Positions 12,602 to 21,957 of a stretch of 64,000 bases of DNA are shown here, one piece after another. The stretch lies in assembly GCA_902614915.1 (NCBI GenBank), contig CACMMX010000004.1, positions 1-64,000 of the forward strand. Reading direction: 5' to 3'. Within the stretch, counting starts at the first letter, position 1. Each line of letters opens with the position of its first letter. The position numbers were made by a program, and so were the translations under genes. Below the pieces are notes generated by a model. It was given only the letters and a program-made list of their open reading frames with translations. It was not told where the DNA came from and did no database searches. This stretch comes from an uncultured Cryomorphaceae bacterium (GTDB lineage Bacteria; Bacteroidota; Bacteroidia; Flavobacteriales; Schleiferiaceae).

Positions 12602-12637
12602 AAAAAAATAAAACGTAGCTTGCGTTTTTATTTTATT
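12602..12637 (+). promoter_or_regulatory. AU-rich hairpin adjacent to the csp start codon (candidate thermosensor or leader)
   Basis: AAAAATAAAACG-tagctt-CGTTTTTATTTT: imperfect inverted repeat ending about 3-5 nt before ATG(12640). Confidence 0.45.
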
Positions 12638-12639
12638 AT

Positions 12640-12831
12640 ATGAATACTGGAAAAGTAAAATTTTTTAACCAAAACAAAGGCTTTGGTTTTATCGTAGACA
12701 ACGAAACACAAAAAGAATATTTTGTGCACGTAACTGGTTTAAATCAACCAATCTCTGACAATGATGATGTTGAGTTTGAACTTCAAGAAGGAAAGAAAGG
12801 ATTAAACGCTGTTAATGTCAGTACACTCTAG
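12640..12831 (+). CDS. cold-shock domain protein
   Basis: MNTGKVKFFNQNKGFGFIVDNETQKEYFVHVTGL: CSD RNP1/RNP2 motifs. Confidence 0.95.
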   Translation: MNTGKVKFFNQNKGFGFIVDNETQKEYFVHVTGLNQPISDNDDVEFELQEGKKGLNAVNVSTL

Positions 12832-12850
12832 TTTAGATTTCTATTAATTA

Positions 12851-12879
12851 AAAGCCCCGCTACCTAGCGGGGCTTTTTT
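12851..12879 (+). terminator. intrinsic terminator after csp gene
   Basis: AAAGCCCCGCTA-CC-TAGCGGGGCTTTTTT, perfect 12-bp stem plus T-run. Confidence 0.95.
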
Positions 12880-13106
12880 GTTCGTATTGCTTCAAAATTC
12901 CCTCTGTAATAACATATTCTTATTGTTTGTCACATTGAAGTGCTCTAAGAGAATGTCTAGACGTTCGTTTAATCAGACTATTGCATTACACAGACCAATA
13001 AAAAGTCATTAACTAAATAAACTCGTTCAGAACAATGAAAATGGCATAATGTTGTTAAGGTCAAGTTATACGTTTTTACTAAGTTGCATTCTTATTCTTA
13101 ACGTCA

Positions 13107-13973
13107 ATGTATAATACTCCTTGGATGAGTGATATAGTTGTTGGAACCATGCGCTGGGGAATCTGGGATGCCAACTACAGCACTTCGGATTATCAAAGAA
13201 TGATTGAGATAAGCTTAGAATTGGGCTTTACTACATTTGACCACGCTGATATTTATGGAGACCATACAACGGAATCAGGTTTTGGTGAGGTGTTGAAAGT
13301 GCAGCCGTCTTTAAGGGAGCAGTTAGAAATTGTGACTAAGTGCGGAATACTTCGTGTTTGTGAGCAAAAGCCACACCATTATACCAAGGCTTACGATAGT
13401 TCAAAAGAACATATTTTGCGAAGTACCGAAGATAGCCTTAGAAACTTGAAAACAGACTATGTTGATGTATTACTCATTCATCGTCCTGACTTTTTGATGA
13501 ATCCAGACGAAGTTGGCGAGGCTTTTGAATTGCTTCATCACAGTGGTAAGGTGCGTAGTTTTGGTGTAAGTAATTTTACTTCAAAACAAGTAGAATTATT
13601 AAGTAGTGCTGTTCCTATTGGAGTACACCAATTCGAAATATCTATAAATGCTCTACAGGCATTTACAGACGGAACACTAGATGAATGCTTAAAAGAAGGA
13701 ATTGTACCAATGGCTTGGTCCCCGCTAGGAGGAGGTGCTAGTTTTAAGGCATCACTAAATGAAGAATTGAATAAGTGGGCAAATCATTTTTCCACCACTC
13801 CTCAGGTTATTGCCTTGGCATGGCTCATGCAACATCCTGCAGGAATATTACCTGTTATCGGAACAACAAAAGAAGAAAATCTAAAAAAAGCAAAAGATGC
13901 ACTGAGCATCTCATTGGATAGACAACAGTGGTATAGCATTTACCAAGCTTCCACAGGATTAAAAATACCATGA
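13107..13973 (+). CDS. aldo/keto reductase family oxidoreductase
   Basis: GFTTFDHADIYGDHTTESGFGEVL, DYVDVLLIHRPD, SFGVSNFT. Confidence 0.92.
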   Translation: MYNTPWMSDIVVGTMRWGIWDANYSTSDYQRMIEISLELGFTTFDHADIYGDHTTESGFGEVLKVQPSLREQLEIVTKCGILRVCEQKPHHYTKAYDSSKEHILRSTEDSLRNLKTDYVDVLLIHRPDFLMNPDEVGEAFELLHHSGKVRSFGVSNFTSKQVELLSSAVPIGVHQFEISINALQAFTDGTLDECLKEGIVPMAWSPLGGGASFKASLNEELNKWANHFSTTPQVIALAWLMQHPAGILPVIGTTKEENLKKAKDALSISLDRQQWYSIYQASTGLKIP

Positions 13974-16516
13974 TTATGGATGTACAAGAGAACTTAGCGC
14001 TAAGTGCAGCGAATTATGAGAATCATGTAGGTCTGAAATTTCAGATTTACAATAGTCTTTTCTTAACGCTTCCCCTAGATGGTATTCGCAATACGGGAAT
14101 GTTTGTTCCAATCTTGAATGAATATTGTCTAAATAAATTGGCTGAAGGTCACAGCCCAAAAAATATCATTGAACAATTCTTTGACGAATTTAAAGAGGGT
14201 GAAAGCACAGAAGAACATAATAATTTCTTGTTCAAAGTACTTCAATATGTTGAACGCCAAATTGTACTAGTAGATGCTCTGGAAGATGCTGCCTACAGTG
14301 CTCTTAACAATCTACGCGGCAAGGGTTCATTGAGTGAATTAATGATGCGCACTGAACGTACAGGAAACCTAGACGAACTGAAGAATCGATTACAAGAATT
14401 TTCTATTCGCCCTGTACTGACTGCACATCCTACCCAATTTTATCCTGGTCGTGTTTTGGCTATTATAACCGATTTGACAGAGGCAATCAAAGAAAATGAC
14501 CTCAATTCGATTCGTATGTACCTTAAGCAACTTGGTAAAACTCCCTTTTTTCAAAAGAAGAAACCATCGCCCTATGATGAGGCTGTAAACCTTATATGGT
14601 ATTTGCAAAATGTATTCTATAAGAGTGCTGGAGACATTACTGCCGAGATGCGCCGAAGTCTACCTTATTGGGACGGCACTCTGAATTTGATTAATCTTGG
14701 CTTTTGGCCAGGGGGTGATCGTGATGGCAATCCTTTTGTAAGTGTTGAAATCACCAAAAGAGTTGCCGATCGTTTGCGTGGAGTTCTTCTTCAGTGTTAT
14801 TACCAAGATTTACGAAACTTAAAGCGTAGAATTTCTTTTGAAGGAGTCTATGAGGATTTAATGGCGATTGAGAAAAAGGTTTTGCGTTGTATCCGTCATC
14901 AAGAAAATTGGGATTTTATTTCATTTCGCGAAGCTTTAAGAGGAGTCAGAAAAGATTTAATCCAAAAGCATGACGGTATTTTTGTAGAATTAGTGGAAGA
15001 GCTACTAGATAGAGTTGCTCTCTTCGGTTCTCATTTTGCAAGTCTTGATATTCGACAAGATAGTCGAGAAATTAAGCGTGCTTTTGATGCATTGATTGAA
15101 CAGATGGGACTCGAGGAGCCAGCTTCTCCGGATGATTTATTTGCGATGGATGCGCATTGGGACGGTTCACTTACGGGGGACGATCGTGTCGATGATACTC
15201 TTCAAAGTTTCAAAACAATACGCTCTATTCAAGTTTCTAATGGCCCAAAAGGTGCTCATAGGTACATTATATCAAATTGTAGAGGAGCAATGGATATAGC
15301 AAGAGTATTTGCGCTAGCTCGTTGGACAGCGTTCGGTAAAGATAAGGTGAGTGTTGATATAGTTCCACTATTTGAGACTATTGATGACCTAGTTGGTGCA
15401 GGTGCTTCCATGAACACATTATATTCTGACAGCTACTATAGAGCGCACTTGCTTCAGCGTAATAATAAGCAGACAATCATGCTTGGATTTTCAGATGGAA
15501 CAAAGGATGGTGGGTATATGTCTGCCAATTGGAATATTTATCGGGCCAAGGAAAATTTAACTCGAATATCTAAGCAGAATGATATTGATGTATTGTTTTT
15601 TGATGGTCGTGGTGGACCACCTGCCCGAGGTGGAGGTAATACACATAACTTTTATGCTTCTCTAGGAAAGAATATTGCTTCCTCCGAGATTCAATTGACC
15701 GTTCAAGGTCAAACCATATCTAGCAATTTTGGCACGCCTGAAAGTGCTCAGTTTAATATGGAACAACTTATTACCGCTGGCTTAGAGAATCTACTCTTAG
15801 AAGATGATGGTAAAGTATTGCAATCTAATGAGCGTAAGCTTTTGGAACAATTAAGCGATATCAGCTTAAAGTGCTATAGCGAATTAAAAGAGAATCCATT
15901 GTTTACAGAGTTTTTGGAAGAAATGAGTCCGCTCAAATACTATGGTATGGCTAATATTGGTTCTCGTCCATCGAAGCGGGGGAAAACCAAGAAGTTAGAA
16001 TTGGATGATTTGAGGGCTATACCTTTTGTTGGCGCTTGGTCACAATTAAAAATGAATATACCCGGATTTTATGGGTTAGGCAGTGCATTGGAACAAATTA
16101 CCTTGGAAGGAAAGCTCCACGAATTACAATCTTTGTATAAGAATTCTAAATTTTTTAGAACGCTAATAGAAAATTCTATGCAAAGTATGTGTAAGACTTT
16201 TTTCCCACTTACTTCATATATGGCTGTTGACCCGAAATTTGGTTCTTTTTGGTCATATATGAACGAAGAGTTTGAACGTACGCAAGAGTGGGTTTTAAAA
16301 ATCAGTGGTCAGCCTGAATTACTTAGCAATAACCCAGGCATTAAGGCGTCAATTGCATTGCGTGAAAATATTGTCCTTTCGTTGCTAGTTATCCAACAAT
16401 ATGCGCTAATATCGCTTCGCGAAGACGACCTTAGTGAAAAGCAGAAAACAATTCTCGAAAAACTCGTGATACGGTCATTGTATGGAAATATAAATGCTTC
16501 TAGGAACAGTGCATAA
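13970..16516 (+). CDS. ppc: phosphoenolpyruvate carboxylase
   Basis: PVLTAHPTQFYPGRVL, GFWPGGDRDGNPFV, MLGFSDGTKDGGYMSANW, FFDGRGGPPARGGG. Confidence 0.94.
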   Translation: MIMDVQENLALSAANYENHVGLKFQIYNSLFLTLPLDGIRNTGMFVPILNEYCLNKLAEGHSPKNIIEQFFDEFKEGESTEEHNNFLFKVLQYVERQIVLVDALEDAAYSALNNLRGKGSLSELMMRTERTGNLDELKNRLQEFSIRPVLTAHPTQFYPGRVLAIITDLTEAIKENDLNSIRMYLKQLGKTPFFQKKKPSPYDEAVNLIWYLQNVFYKSAGDITAEMRRSLPYWDGTLNLINLGFWPGGDRDGNPFVSVEITKRVADRLRGVLLQCYYQDLRNLKRRISFEGVYEDLMAIEKKVLRCIRHQENWDFISFREALRGVRKDLIQKHDGIFVELVEELLDRVALFGSHFASLDIRQDSREIKRAFDALIEQMGLEEPASPDDLFAMDAHWDGSLTGDDRVDDTLQSFKTIRSIQVSNGPKGAHRYIISNCRGAMDIARVFALARWTAFGKDKVSVDIVPLFETIDDLVGAGASMNTLYSDSYYRAHLLQRNNKQTIMLGFSDGTKDGGYMSANWNIYRAKENLTRISKQNDIDVLFFDGRGGPPARGGGNTHNFYASLGKNIASSEIQLTVQGQTISSNFGTPESAQFNMEQLITAGLENLLLEDDGKVLQSNERKLLEQLSDISLKCYSELKENPLFTEFLEEMSPLKYYGMANIGSRPSKRGKTKKLELDDLRAIPFVGAWSQLKMNIPGFYGLGSALEQITLEGKLHELQSLYKNSKFFRTLIENSMQSMCKTFFPLTSYMAVDPKFGSFWSYMNEEFERTQEWVLKISGQPELLSNNPGIKASIALRENIVLSLLVIQQYALISLREDDLSEKQKTILEKLVIRSLYGNINASRNSA

Positions 16517-16568
16517 TTGTTGTATTCGATTCATTAAAATTAAGAGGCCCAGTTAGGGGCTACTTTAG

Positions 16569-18617
16569 TTAATTTTTTGTTCTTTTTCTAATATCATAAC
16601 GCCAACCAGCATAAAGCTGACGTCCTATAATAGGACCCCAAACTATTGAGGCATCAAATTGACCATCAAAGGGTAAATCGCCGCCAACAATTGGATTTAA
16701 TTGCCTCACATTTAATAGGTTTTGAGTGCCAACATAAAACTGACCATTTTTCCTACTTTCTTTACTAATCTGAAGGTTTAACATGGTAAAAGCTGGACTG
16801 CGTTTTTCATAGCCAATGGAAGGTAGTCTTTGGGAGCTGTGGAACGTTCCATTTAGCTCAAAGCCAATGCCTTTACGGCTTGAATAGCTTGTTCCCAAAT
16901 AGATGAGATGGGGGACAAAAAGTATGGCTTCCTCGAGATTAGGCGAATAATCATTTATGGTTGATACATCAACCTGCTGCACATTTTGGAAGCGGTAGGC
17001 GATTTTGAATAAGGTTCTATGGATTAATTCATACTGACCACCAAACTGCATACTAGTGGATTTAGGGAAAGCTCCGTTGGCAAATCCATAATAGTACGTA
17101 GCCAAATCCGTCTGTTCGTCAAAATCAAAGACTACTTTATTCAAAAATTGAGTTTGATAAGCATCAAAATACAATTGAAGTTCTTTGTAAAATACATCTT
17201 TAGTAAACACTACGCTTTGTCCAATTGTAATGGCATCTTCAATTGGTAATGCAATTCGATTTTGAGTTGAACCAATAAAATTAAAGTCCCGATTATTGGC
17301 CATATAGCCCATATACTCTGCCCCTAAGGTGGCAACGCGGTAGGAGTAGCTCAATTGTGATCTTAATGACCATGGACCCTTAGCGTATTTGATGTGTAAT
17401 CTTGGAACTGGATAAAATCCTTTTTCCCCGCTCTCAAAATCTTGGAGGTAATCTATACGTTGACCAAAAATTGCACTTAATCCTTGACCATCTGGAGAAG
17501 AAACAAAACTGTATTCGGCATAAGCACCTGTAGTAAGTATGTTGTAATCTCCAGTTATATCCCAAATGTCCTGTCTTATATTGCGCCAATTCGCATCTAA
17601 TCCTGCTTTAATTGTGTACCGCGTATCGTAGATATTGTCTTGAACAATTAGATTGCCATATACATTTTGCTCTTGGGCGTTGAATATCCTATTTCCGAAA
17701 TAGCTTTCTAAATTTTGATAATTGGCTGAAAATTGGGTGCCAATACTTCTATTGATGCCCTTATCTAAAAAGTAACCTCTTTTGGCCCACAATTCATATC
17801 TATCTGTTGCAAGTTCATGCGACCAAATGCGCTCAGGAGTTATTTCGCCAAATAACGTATTTCCACCAATATTACGAATCCAACTTGCCTTGACCCCATA
17901 TTGAGCTTCACTCTTTTTCCCAATTTGTTTCCAAGCGTTTTGAATATAGAAGTGATTGGAAAGAGGAGCGTCTAAATATCCGTCTTCGTTCCCGTCCCAA
18001 CGGAATAACTGCTGTCGCCCGTGCACCATCAAATTTGACGACCAAGTTTGGCCTTGGTGCCAAGTATGAACGGCATTTTGCTCAAATCTTGTTGGTCCAG
18101 CGAATAAATTAAAGTGAGATTTCTTCTGCGTGTAACTCGGACGTAATTGGTAATTGATTTGCCCACTCATGGCTCCTGAGCCGTTGACCACACTTCCTGG
18201 TCCTTTTGAAAGTTGAATACTTTGTATCCAGGCGCCAGGAATTAAAGCAAGACCTAATACGCTCGACAGTCCGCCCATGGTTCGAAGGTTTCCACGCGTA
18301 TATAAAGCATAGGGACCTTCTAAGCCCAGTAATTTTATTTGTCTTGTTCCAGTTACAGCATCCGTAAAGGATGCGGAAATGGACGCATTGGTCTCAAAAC
18401 TTTCGCTAAGATCACAGCAAGCTGCCTTGCGAAGTTCAACTTCTGAAATCAGTTCTTTACCTAAAATAGACTTACTTGAAAGACTTACTCCTAGATCGCG
18501 TTGGACATCCACCTCATTCAAGGTTTCAAACAGTTCAATATTGGACGTGTCTACCTGACTATACAGAGTAATCGGGATTAGCCCAATAAGGGCTAATCTC
18601 AATAATATTGTTTTCAT
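16569..18617 (-). CDS. TonB-dependent receptor, probably metal-related (adjacent to HMA protein)
   Basis: Signal peptide; plug domain KAACCDLSESFETN...IKLLGLEGPYALYTRG...IQLSKGPGSVVNGSGAMSGQINYQL; beta-barrel; terminal aromatic/basic region. Confidence 0.85.
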   Translation of the reverse strand: MKTILLRLALIGLIPITLYSQVDTSNIELFETLNEVDVQRDLGVSLSSKSILGKELISEVELRKAACCDLSESFETNASISASFTDAVTGTRQIKLLGLEGPYALYTRGNLRTMGGLSSVLGLALIPGAWIQSIQLSKGPGSVVNGSGAMSGQINYQLRPSYTQKKSHFNLFAGPTRFEQNAVHTWHQGQTWSSNLMVHGRQQLFRWDGNEDGYLDAPLSNHFYIQNAWKQIGKKSEAQYGVKASWIRNIGGNTLFGEITPERIWSHELATDRYELWAKRGYFLDKGINRSIGTQFSANYQNLESYFGNRIFNAQEQNVYGNLIVQDNIYDTRYTIKAGLDANWRNIRQDIWDITGDYNILTTGAYAEYSFVSSPDGQGLSAIFGQRIDYLQDFESGEKGFYPVPRLHIKYAKGPWSLRSQLSYSYRVATLGAEYMGYMANNRDFNFIGSTQNRIALPIEDAITIGQSVVFTKDVFYKELQLYFDAYQTQFLNKVVFDFDEQTDLATYYYGFANGAFPKSTSMQFGGQYELIHRTLFKIAYRFQNVQQVDVSTINDYSPNLEEAILFVPHLIYLGTSYSSRKGIGFELNGTFHSSQRLPSIGYEKRSPAFTMLNLQISKESRKNGQFYVGTQNLLNVRQLNPIVGGDLPFDGQFDASIVWGPIIGRQLYAGWRYDIRKRTKN

Positions 18618-18621
18618 TACC

Positions 18622-19008
18622 CTATTTTTTTTCTTCAGTGCAAAGTGCTTCGCTCAGACCATATTTACTTCGTAAATTAGAATCTCTGAAGCGGCAGCAA
18701 CCATGTATTTGTTCATATTGTTCAGCGGACGCTAGAGAACCTTTTACATCATGCCCAGCGTTGTTGATGGAGGCGATTATTTCTTCTTCGCTCACTTTAT
18801 CATTTCTAAATACTACGTCTAATTCGTGGGTAGTTTTATCCCAATTAACTTGCTTAACTCCAGTGAGATATGCCGCGTTTTCTATGCGTTCCTTACACAT
18901 GCCGCATAGACCGTCTACTTCGAGAATAATTTTCGTGATTTTAGATTGAGCAGTTGCTGAAAGCGTGATTAAAACGGCTGCAATAAGGGTATATGTGATT
19001 TTTTTCAT
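18622..19008 (-). CDS. heavy-metal-associated (HMA) domain periplasmic protein
   Basis: Signal peptide; LEVDGLCGMCKERIENAAYLTGVKQVNWDKTTHELDV is an HMA-like CxxC domain. Confidence 0.85.
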   Translation of the reverse strand: MKKITYTLIAAVLITLSATAQSKITKIILEVDGLCGMCKERIENAAYLTGVKQVNWDKTTHELDVVFRNDKVSEEEIIASINNAGHDVKGSLASAEQYEQIHGCCRFRDSNLRSKYGLSEALCTEEKK

Positions 19009-19057
19009 TGTTAGTATTTTTTGATTAAAACTTGATGTATTGAGATACTTGGAAGTA

Positions 19058-19474
19058 TTAATCGTAAATAATGATTTGATGCAATTTTAGAAATAACGGT
19101 GGACCGTTATTTTGAATAGGTCCATTGGTAGAATGGACTGCGCAAAGTTGTAAATAGTTTTCAGAATTGAATCTTTGAAACGATAACTGTGGTAAAATGA
19201 AATTGAGTGATAATTCCTCAAAATAGCTTTCATTCAGCTTAGTTTGAATATTTAAACAGCAATCGTCCGCATCAAGACTGTTTGTAGACTTAAAGCTGAT
19301 GGCATTACAATTAGTTTTGCTAGCATTACAGCAGCTCTCCTGCTCATGGCGAGATTCATGCTCTAAGCTAACATGTAGCTTCTTTTCATGATTACAATAG
19401 TGCAAAAGCGCGGTTGCCCCAGAGCTAACAAGGGTATAGAAAAGAGTAAATATTACAACGAACACTCTACGCAT
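19058..19474 (-). CDS. small Cys-rich exported protein, HYC_CC_PP-like family
   Basis: LLHYCNHEKKLHVSL...ESCCNASK...DDCCLNIQTK; directly upstream of HMA protein and receptor. Confidence 0.7.
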   Translation of the reverse strand: MRRVFVVIFTLFYTLVSSGATALLHYCNHEKKLHVSLEHESRHEQESCCNASKTNCNAISFKSTNSLDADDCCLNIQTKLNESYFEELSLNFILPQLSFQRFNSENYLQLCAVHSTNGPIQNNGPPLFLKLHQIIIYD

Positions 19475-19517
19475 GTGACAAAATTAACCAATACCTTTGA
19501 AGAACAACATACAAAGT

Positions 19518-20678
19518 ATGAAGAAAGTGATGATGTTGGGTTCAGGTGAACTCGGAAAGGAAGTCGTTATAGCCTTAAAACGATTAGGGTGTACGGTTGT
19601 TGCATGTGACTCCTATGAACGGGCCCCTGCAATGCAGGTAGCCGATTCTTATGAGGTATTTTCAATGCTTGATGGCGAGGCGCTTCAAGAGGCTGTTGGA
19701 AAGCATAATCCAGATATCATAGTTCCTGAAGTTGAAAGCATTCGTACAGATAAACTTTATGAATTTGAGCAGCTTGGAATTCAAATTACACCTTCTGCTA
19801 AGGCGGCAAATTATACAATGAATCGTAAGCTCATTCGTGATTTGGCAGCAAAGGAACTGGGTCTGAGAACAGCACCCTATGCATATGCAACGAATTTGAA
19901 CGAGTTTGAAAAAGCAGTTGAGAATATTGGTCTTCCTTGTGTTGTAAAGCCATTAATGTCTAGTTCAGGAAAAGGGCAAAGTATTGTAAAAGATGTTTCA
20001 GAATTAAACGCGGCTTTTTCTTCTGCCATGCAAGGAAGTAGAGGAGATCTTAAGGAAATCATAATTGAAGGGTTTATTGATTTTCATACTGAAATAACTT
20101 TATTGACGGTTACTCAAGATGTTGGCGAAACATTATTTTGTGCACCCATTGGTCACCGTCAGGAACGTGGTGATTATCAAGAAAGTTGGCAACCTTGCCC
20201 AATGAATCCAGATCAGTTGAAAGAAGCGCAAGAAATGTCTCGTAAAGTGACCTCCGCATTGGGTGGATCGGGAATTTGGGGAATTGAATTCTTTTTGACT
20301 TCTGAAGGTATTTACTTTTCTGAGCTAAGTCCTCGTCCACATGATACAGGAATGGTTACTTTGGCCGGCACGCAAAATTTCAATGAATTTGAATTGCATG
20401 CGCGCGCGCTTTTGGGTTTGAAGATTCCAGAAATCGAATTCAGATATCCTGGTGTTAGCGCGGTAGTTTTAGCGGAAAAAGATGGCATTCCAAAGTATAG
20501 CGGTTTGAAAGAGGCTGCTGGATTTCCTCAGTCTGATATTAAAATCTTTGGAAAACCTACCACTAGGCCTTATCGTAGAATGGCTATTTCCTTAGCTTAC
20601 GATAGAACCAAAACCGAAAGTTTAAAGGAATTGCGTGCGAGAGCTGTGAAAATTGCTAATAAGATTAAAGTACATTGA
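19518..20678 (+). CDS. purT: formate-dependent phosphoribosylglycinamide formyltransferase
   Basis: [26 protein letters not shown]-grasp [33 protein letters not shown] start at 19518. Confidence 0.95.
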   Translation: MKKVMMLGSGELGKEVVIALKRLGCTVVACDSYERAPAMQVADSYEVFSMLDGEALQEAVGKHNPDIIVPEVESIRTDKLYEFEQLGIQITPSAKAANYTMNRKLIRDLAAKELGLRTAPYAYATNLNEFEKAVENIGLPCVVKPLMSSSGKGQSIVKDVSELNAAFSSAMQGSRGDLKEIIIEGFIDFHTEITLLTVTQDVGETLFCAPIGHRQERGDYQESWQPCPMNPDQLKEAQEMSRKVTSALGGSGIWGIEFFLTSEGIYFSELSPRPHDTGMVTLAGTQNFNEFELHARALLGLKIPEIEFRYPGVSAVVLAEKDGIPKYSGLKEAAGFPQSDIKIFGKPTTRPYRRMAISLAYDRTKTESLKELRARAVKIANKIKVH

Positions 20679-20986
20679 CTTTTTCTCGGATGGCTTCTAT
20701 GAATAACATTGCACATTCTTTTTCCATTGCTGCGAGTGTATGACCCTTTAATTTATGTTAATGTAATCCTCTTCGAAAAGCATTAACTACAAAAGGATTC
20801 GAACTTTTCTTATCATTGATGGATTTATAGCTAAACAAGATTTCACTTCGGTTAGGGCTGATTTGAATGGGCGCTCCATCACTTGCGGTGTTGATATGAT
20901 TTTCCACTTGTAGAGCTAAAGATTTGCTCAAACAATTGTCTTTGAAAAGCGTTGAAATGAAAATGCTAAACGTATTTAATTTTGTT
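20666..20986 (-). pseudogene. possible decayed minus-strand coding remnant (in-frame TAA at 20759-20761, no ATG)
   Basis: One frame reads [100 protein letters not shown]; protein-like composition; not in ORF track. Confidence 0.35.
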
Positions 20987-20988
20987 CA

Positions 20989-21924
20989 ATGCCATTAGCT
21001 CACTTAGAATATTCCCAACGAGCTTCGAAATTTGGTAAAACTTTTCCAAATCCGGAAACAAATGAGCTATTTCTATTGACAACACCAACGTTTCGCAAAG
21101 GAAACGCCAGCTTCTTAAGCCGCAGAGGTTTGGGGTTTATAAATGCATTAGCTAAAATAAAAGTGCAGGTCCTAGGAAGTTTCTGGTTGCCTGGCCTTCA
21201 TATATACAACTCTCAATCATTGAAGCCGTTGGATTCTTTTAATTTTCTAAATCCTCGAAAGATACTAGTTGCTACTACCAATGAGAAAATAGAATTACAA
21301 AACTGGTACAGTTTTAAGGGAGATCCGTTTATGATTATTGAAAATAGATGGGAAACTATGGAGCAATACGAAGCAAGTTTGAAAAAAAAATATCGGGCGC
21401 GCTATAAAAATGCTTCGGCACTGAAAAATGAGTTTGATTTTAAGAAGGTATACAGTCGAGAAGGCATTCAAAAATGCGGCGAATTACTTGCCCATACAAT
21501 AGAATCAAAAGTTGTTGCACTGCCAAAAAATACATTCTTCTTAATTGAAGGATTCAAAGAGTACTTCGGTAATGACTATCATGTGATTGGTGCCTTTTCA
21601 GAAAAAGAGATAATTGGTTTTATAGGTTACATAAAGACACCTACTACTTTGCAGGCTATGCATTTCGGAGCAGTAGAGCATGCAGCCGAGGGACTATACA
21701 GTGCGTTGATGTTTGAAGTAATCCAATGCGGAATTAAAATGAGGGTCCAAGAAGTTAACTTGGGTCGAACAGCCACTGAGATTAAAAGTACATATGGCGC
21801 AATTCCTCGGGATAATTACTTCTCTTTTCATACTAACAATCCTATAATTAAGTTCGTTTTGAACATTGCGCAAAAGCGATATAGGCCCAAAGAATATATA
21901 CTCAGATCACCATTTAAAGAGTAA
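20989..21924 (+). CDS. GNAT/FemAB-like acyltransferase family protein
   Basis: 311 aa; MEQYEASLKKKYRARYKNA and MRVQEVNLGRTATEIKSTYGAIPRDNYF motifs resemble GNAT-fold transferases. Confidence 0.55.
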   Translation: MPLAHLEYSQRASKFGKTFPNPETNELFLLTTPTFRKGNASFLSRRGLGFINALAKIKVQVLGSFWLPGLHIYNSQSLKPLDSFNFLNPRKILVATTNEKIELQNWYSFKGDPFMIIENRWETMEQYEASLKKKYRARYKNASALKNEFDFKKVYSREGIQKCGELLAHTIESKVVALPKNTFFLIEGFKEYFGNDYHVIGAFSEKEIIGFIGYIKTPTTLQAMHFGAVEHAAEGLYSALMFEVIQCGIKMRVQEVNLGRTATEIKSTYGAIPRDNYFSFHTNNPIIKFVLNIAQKRYRPKEYILRSPFKE

Positions 21925-21957
21925 ATCTGGTGTGATTCCTTAAATAAATTATCTTAC

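Noticed and set aside
20795-20815. AAGTTCGAATCCTTTT on the minus strand, resembling a tRNA T-loop
   Set aside because: Stem does not pair, and no anticodon or D-arm around it; lies in the decayed reading frame
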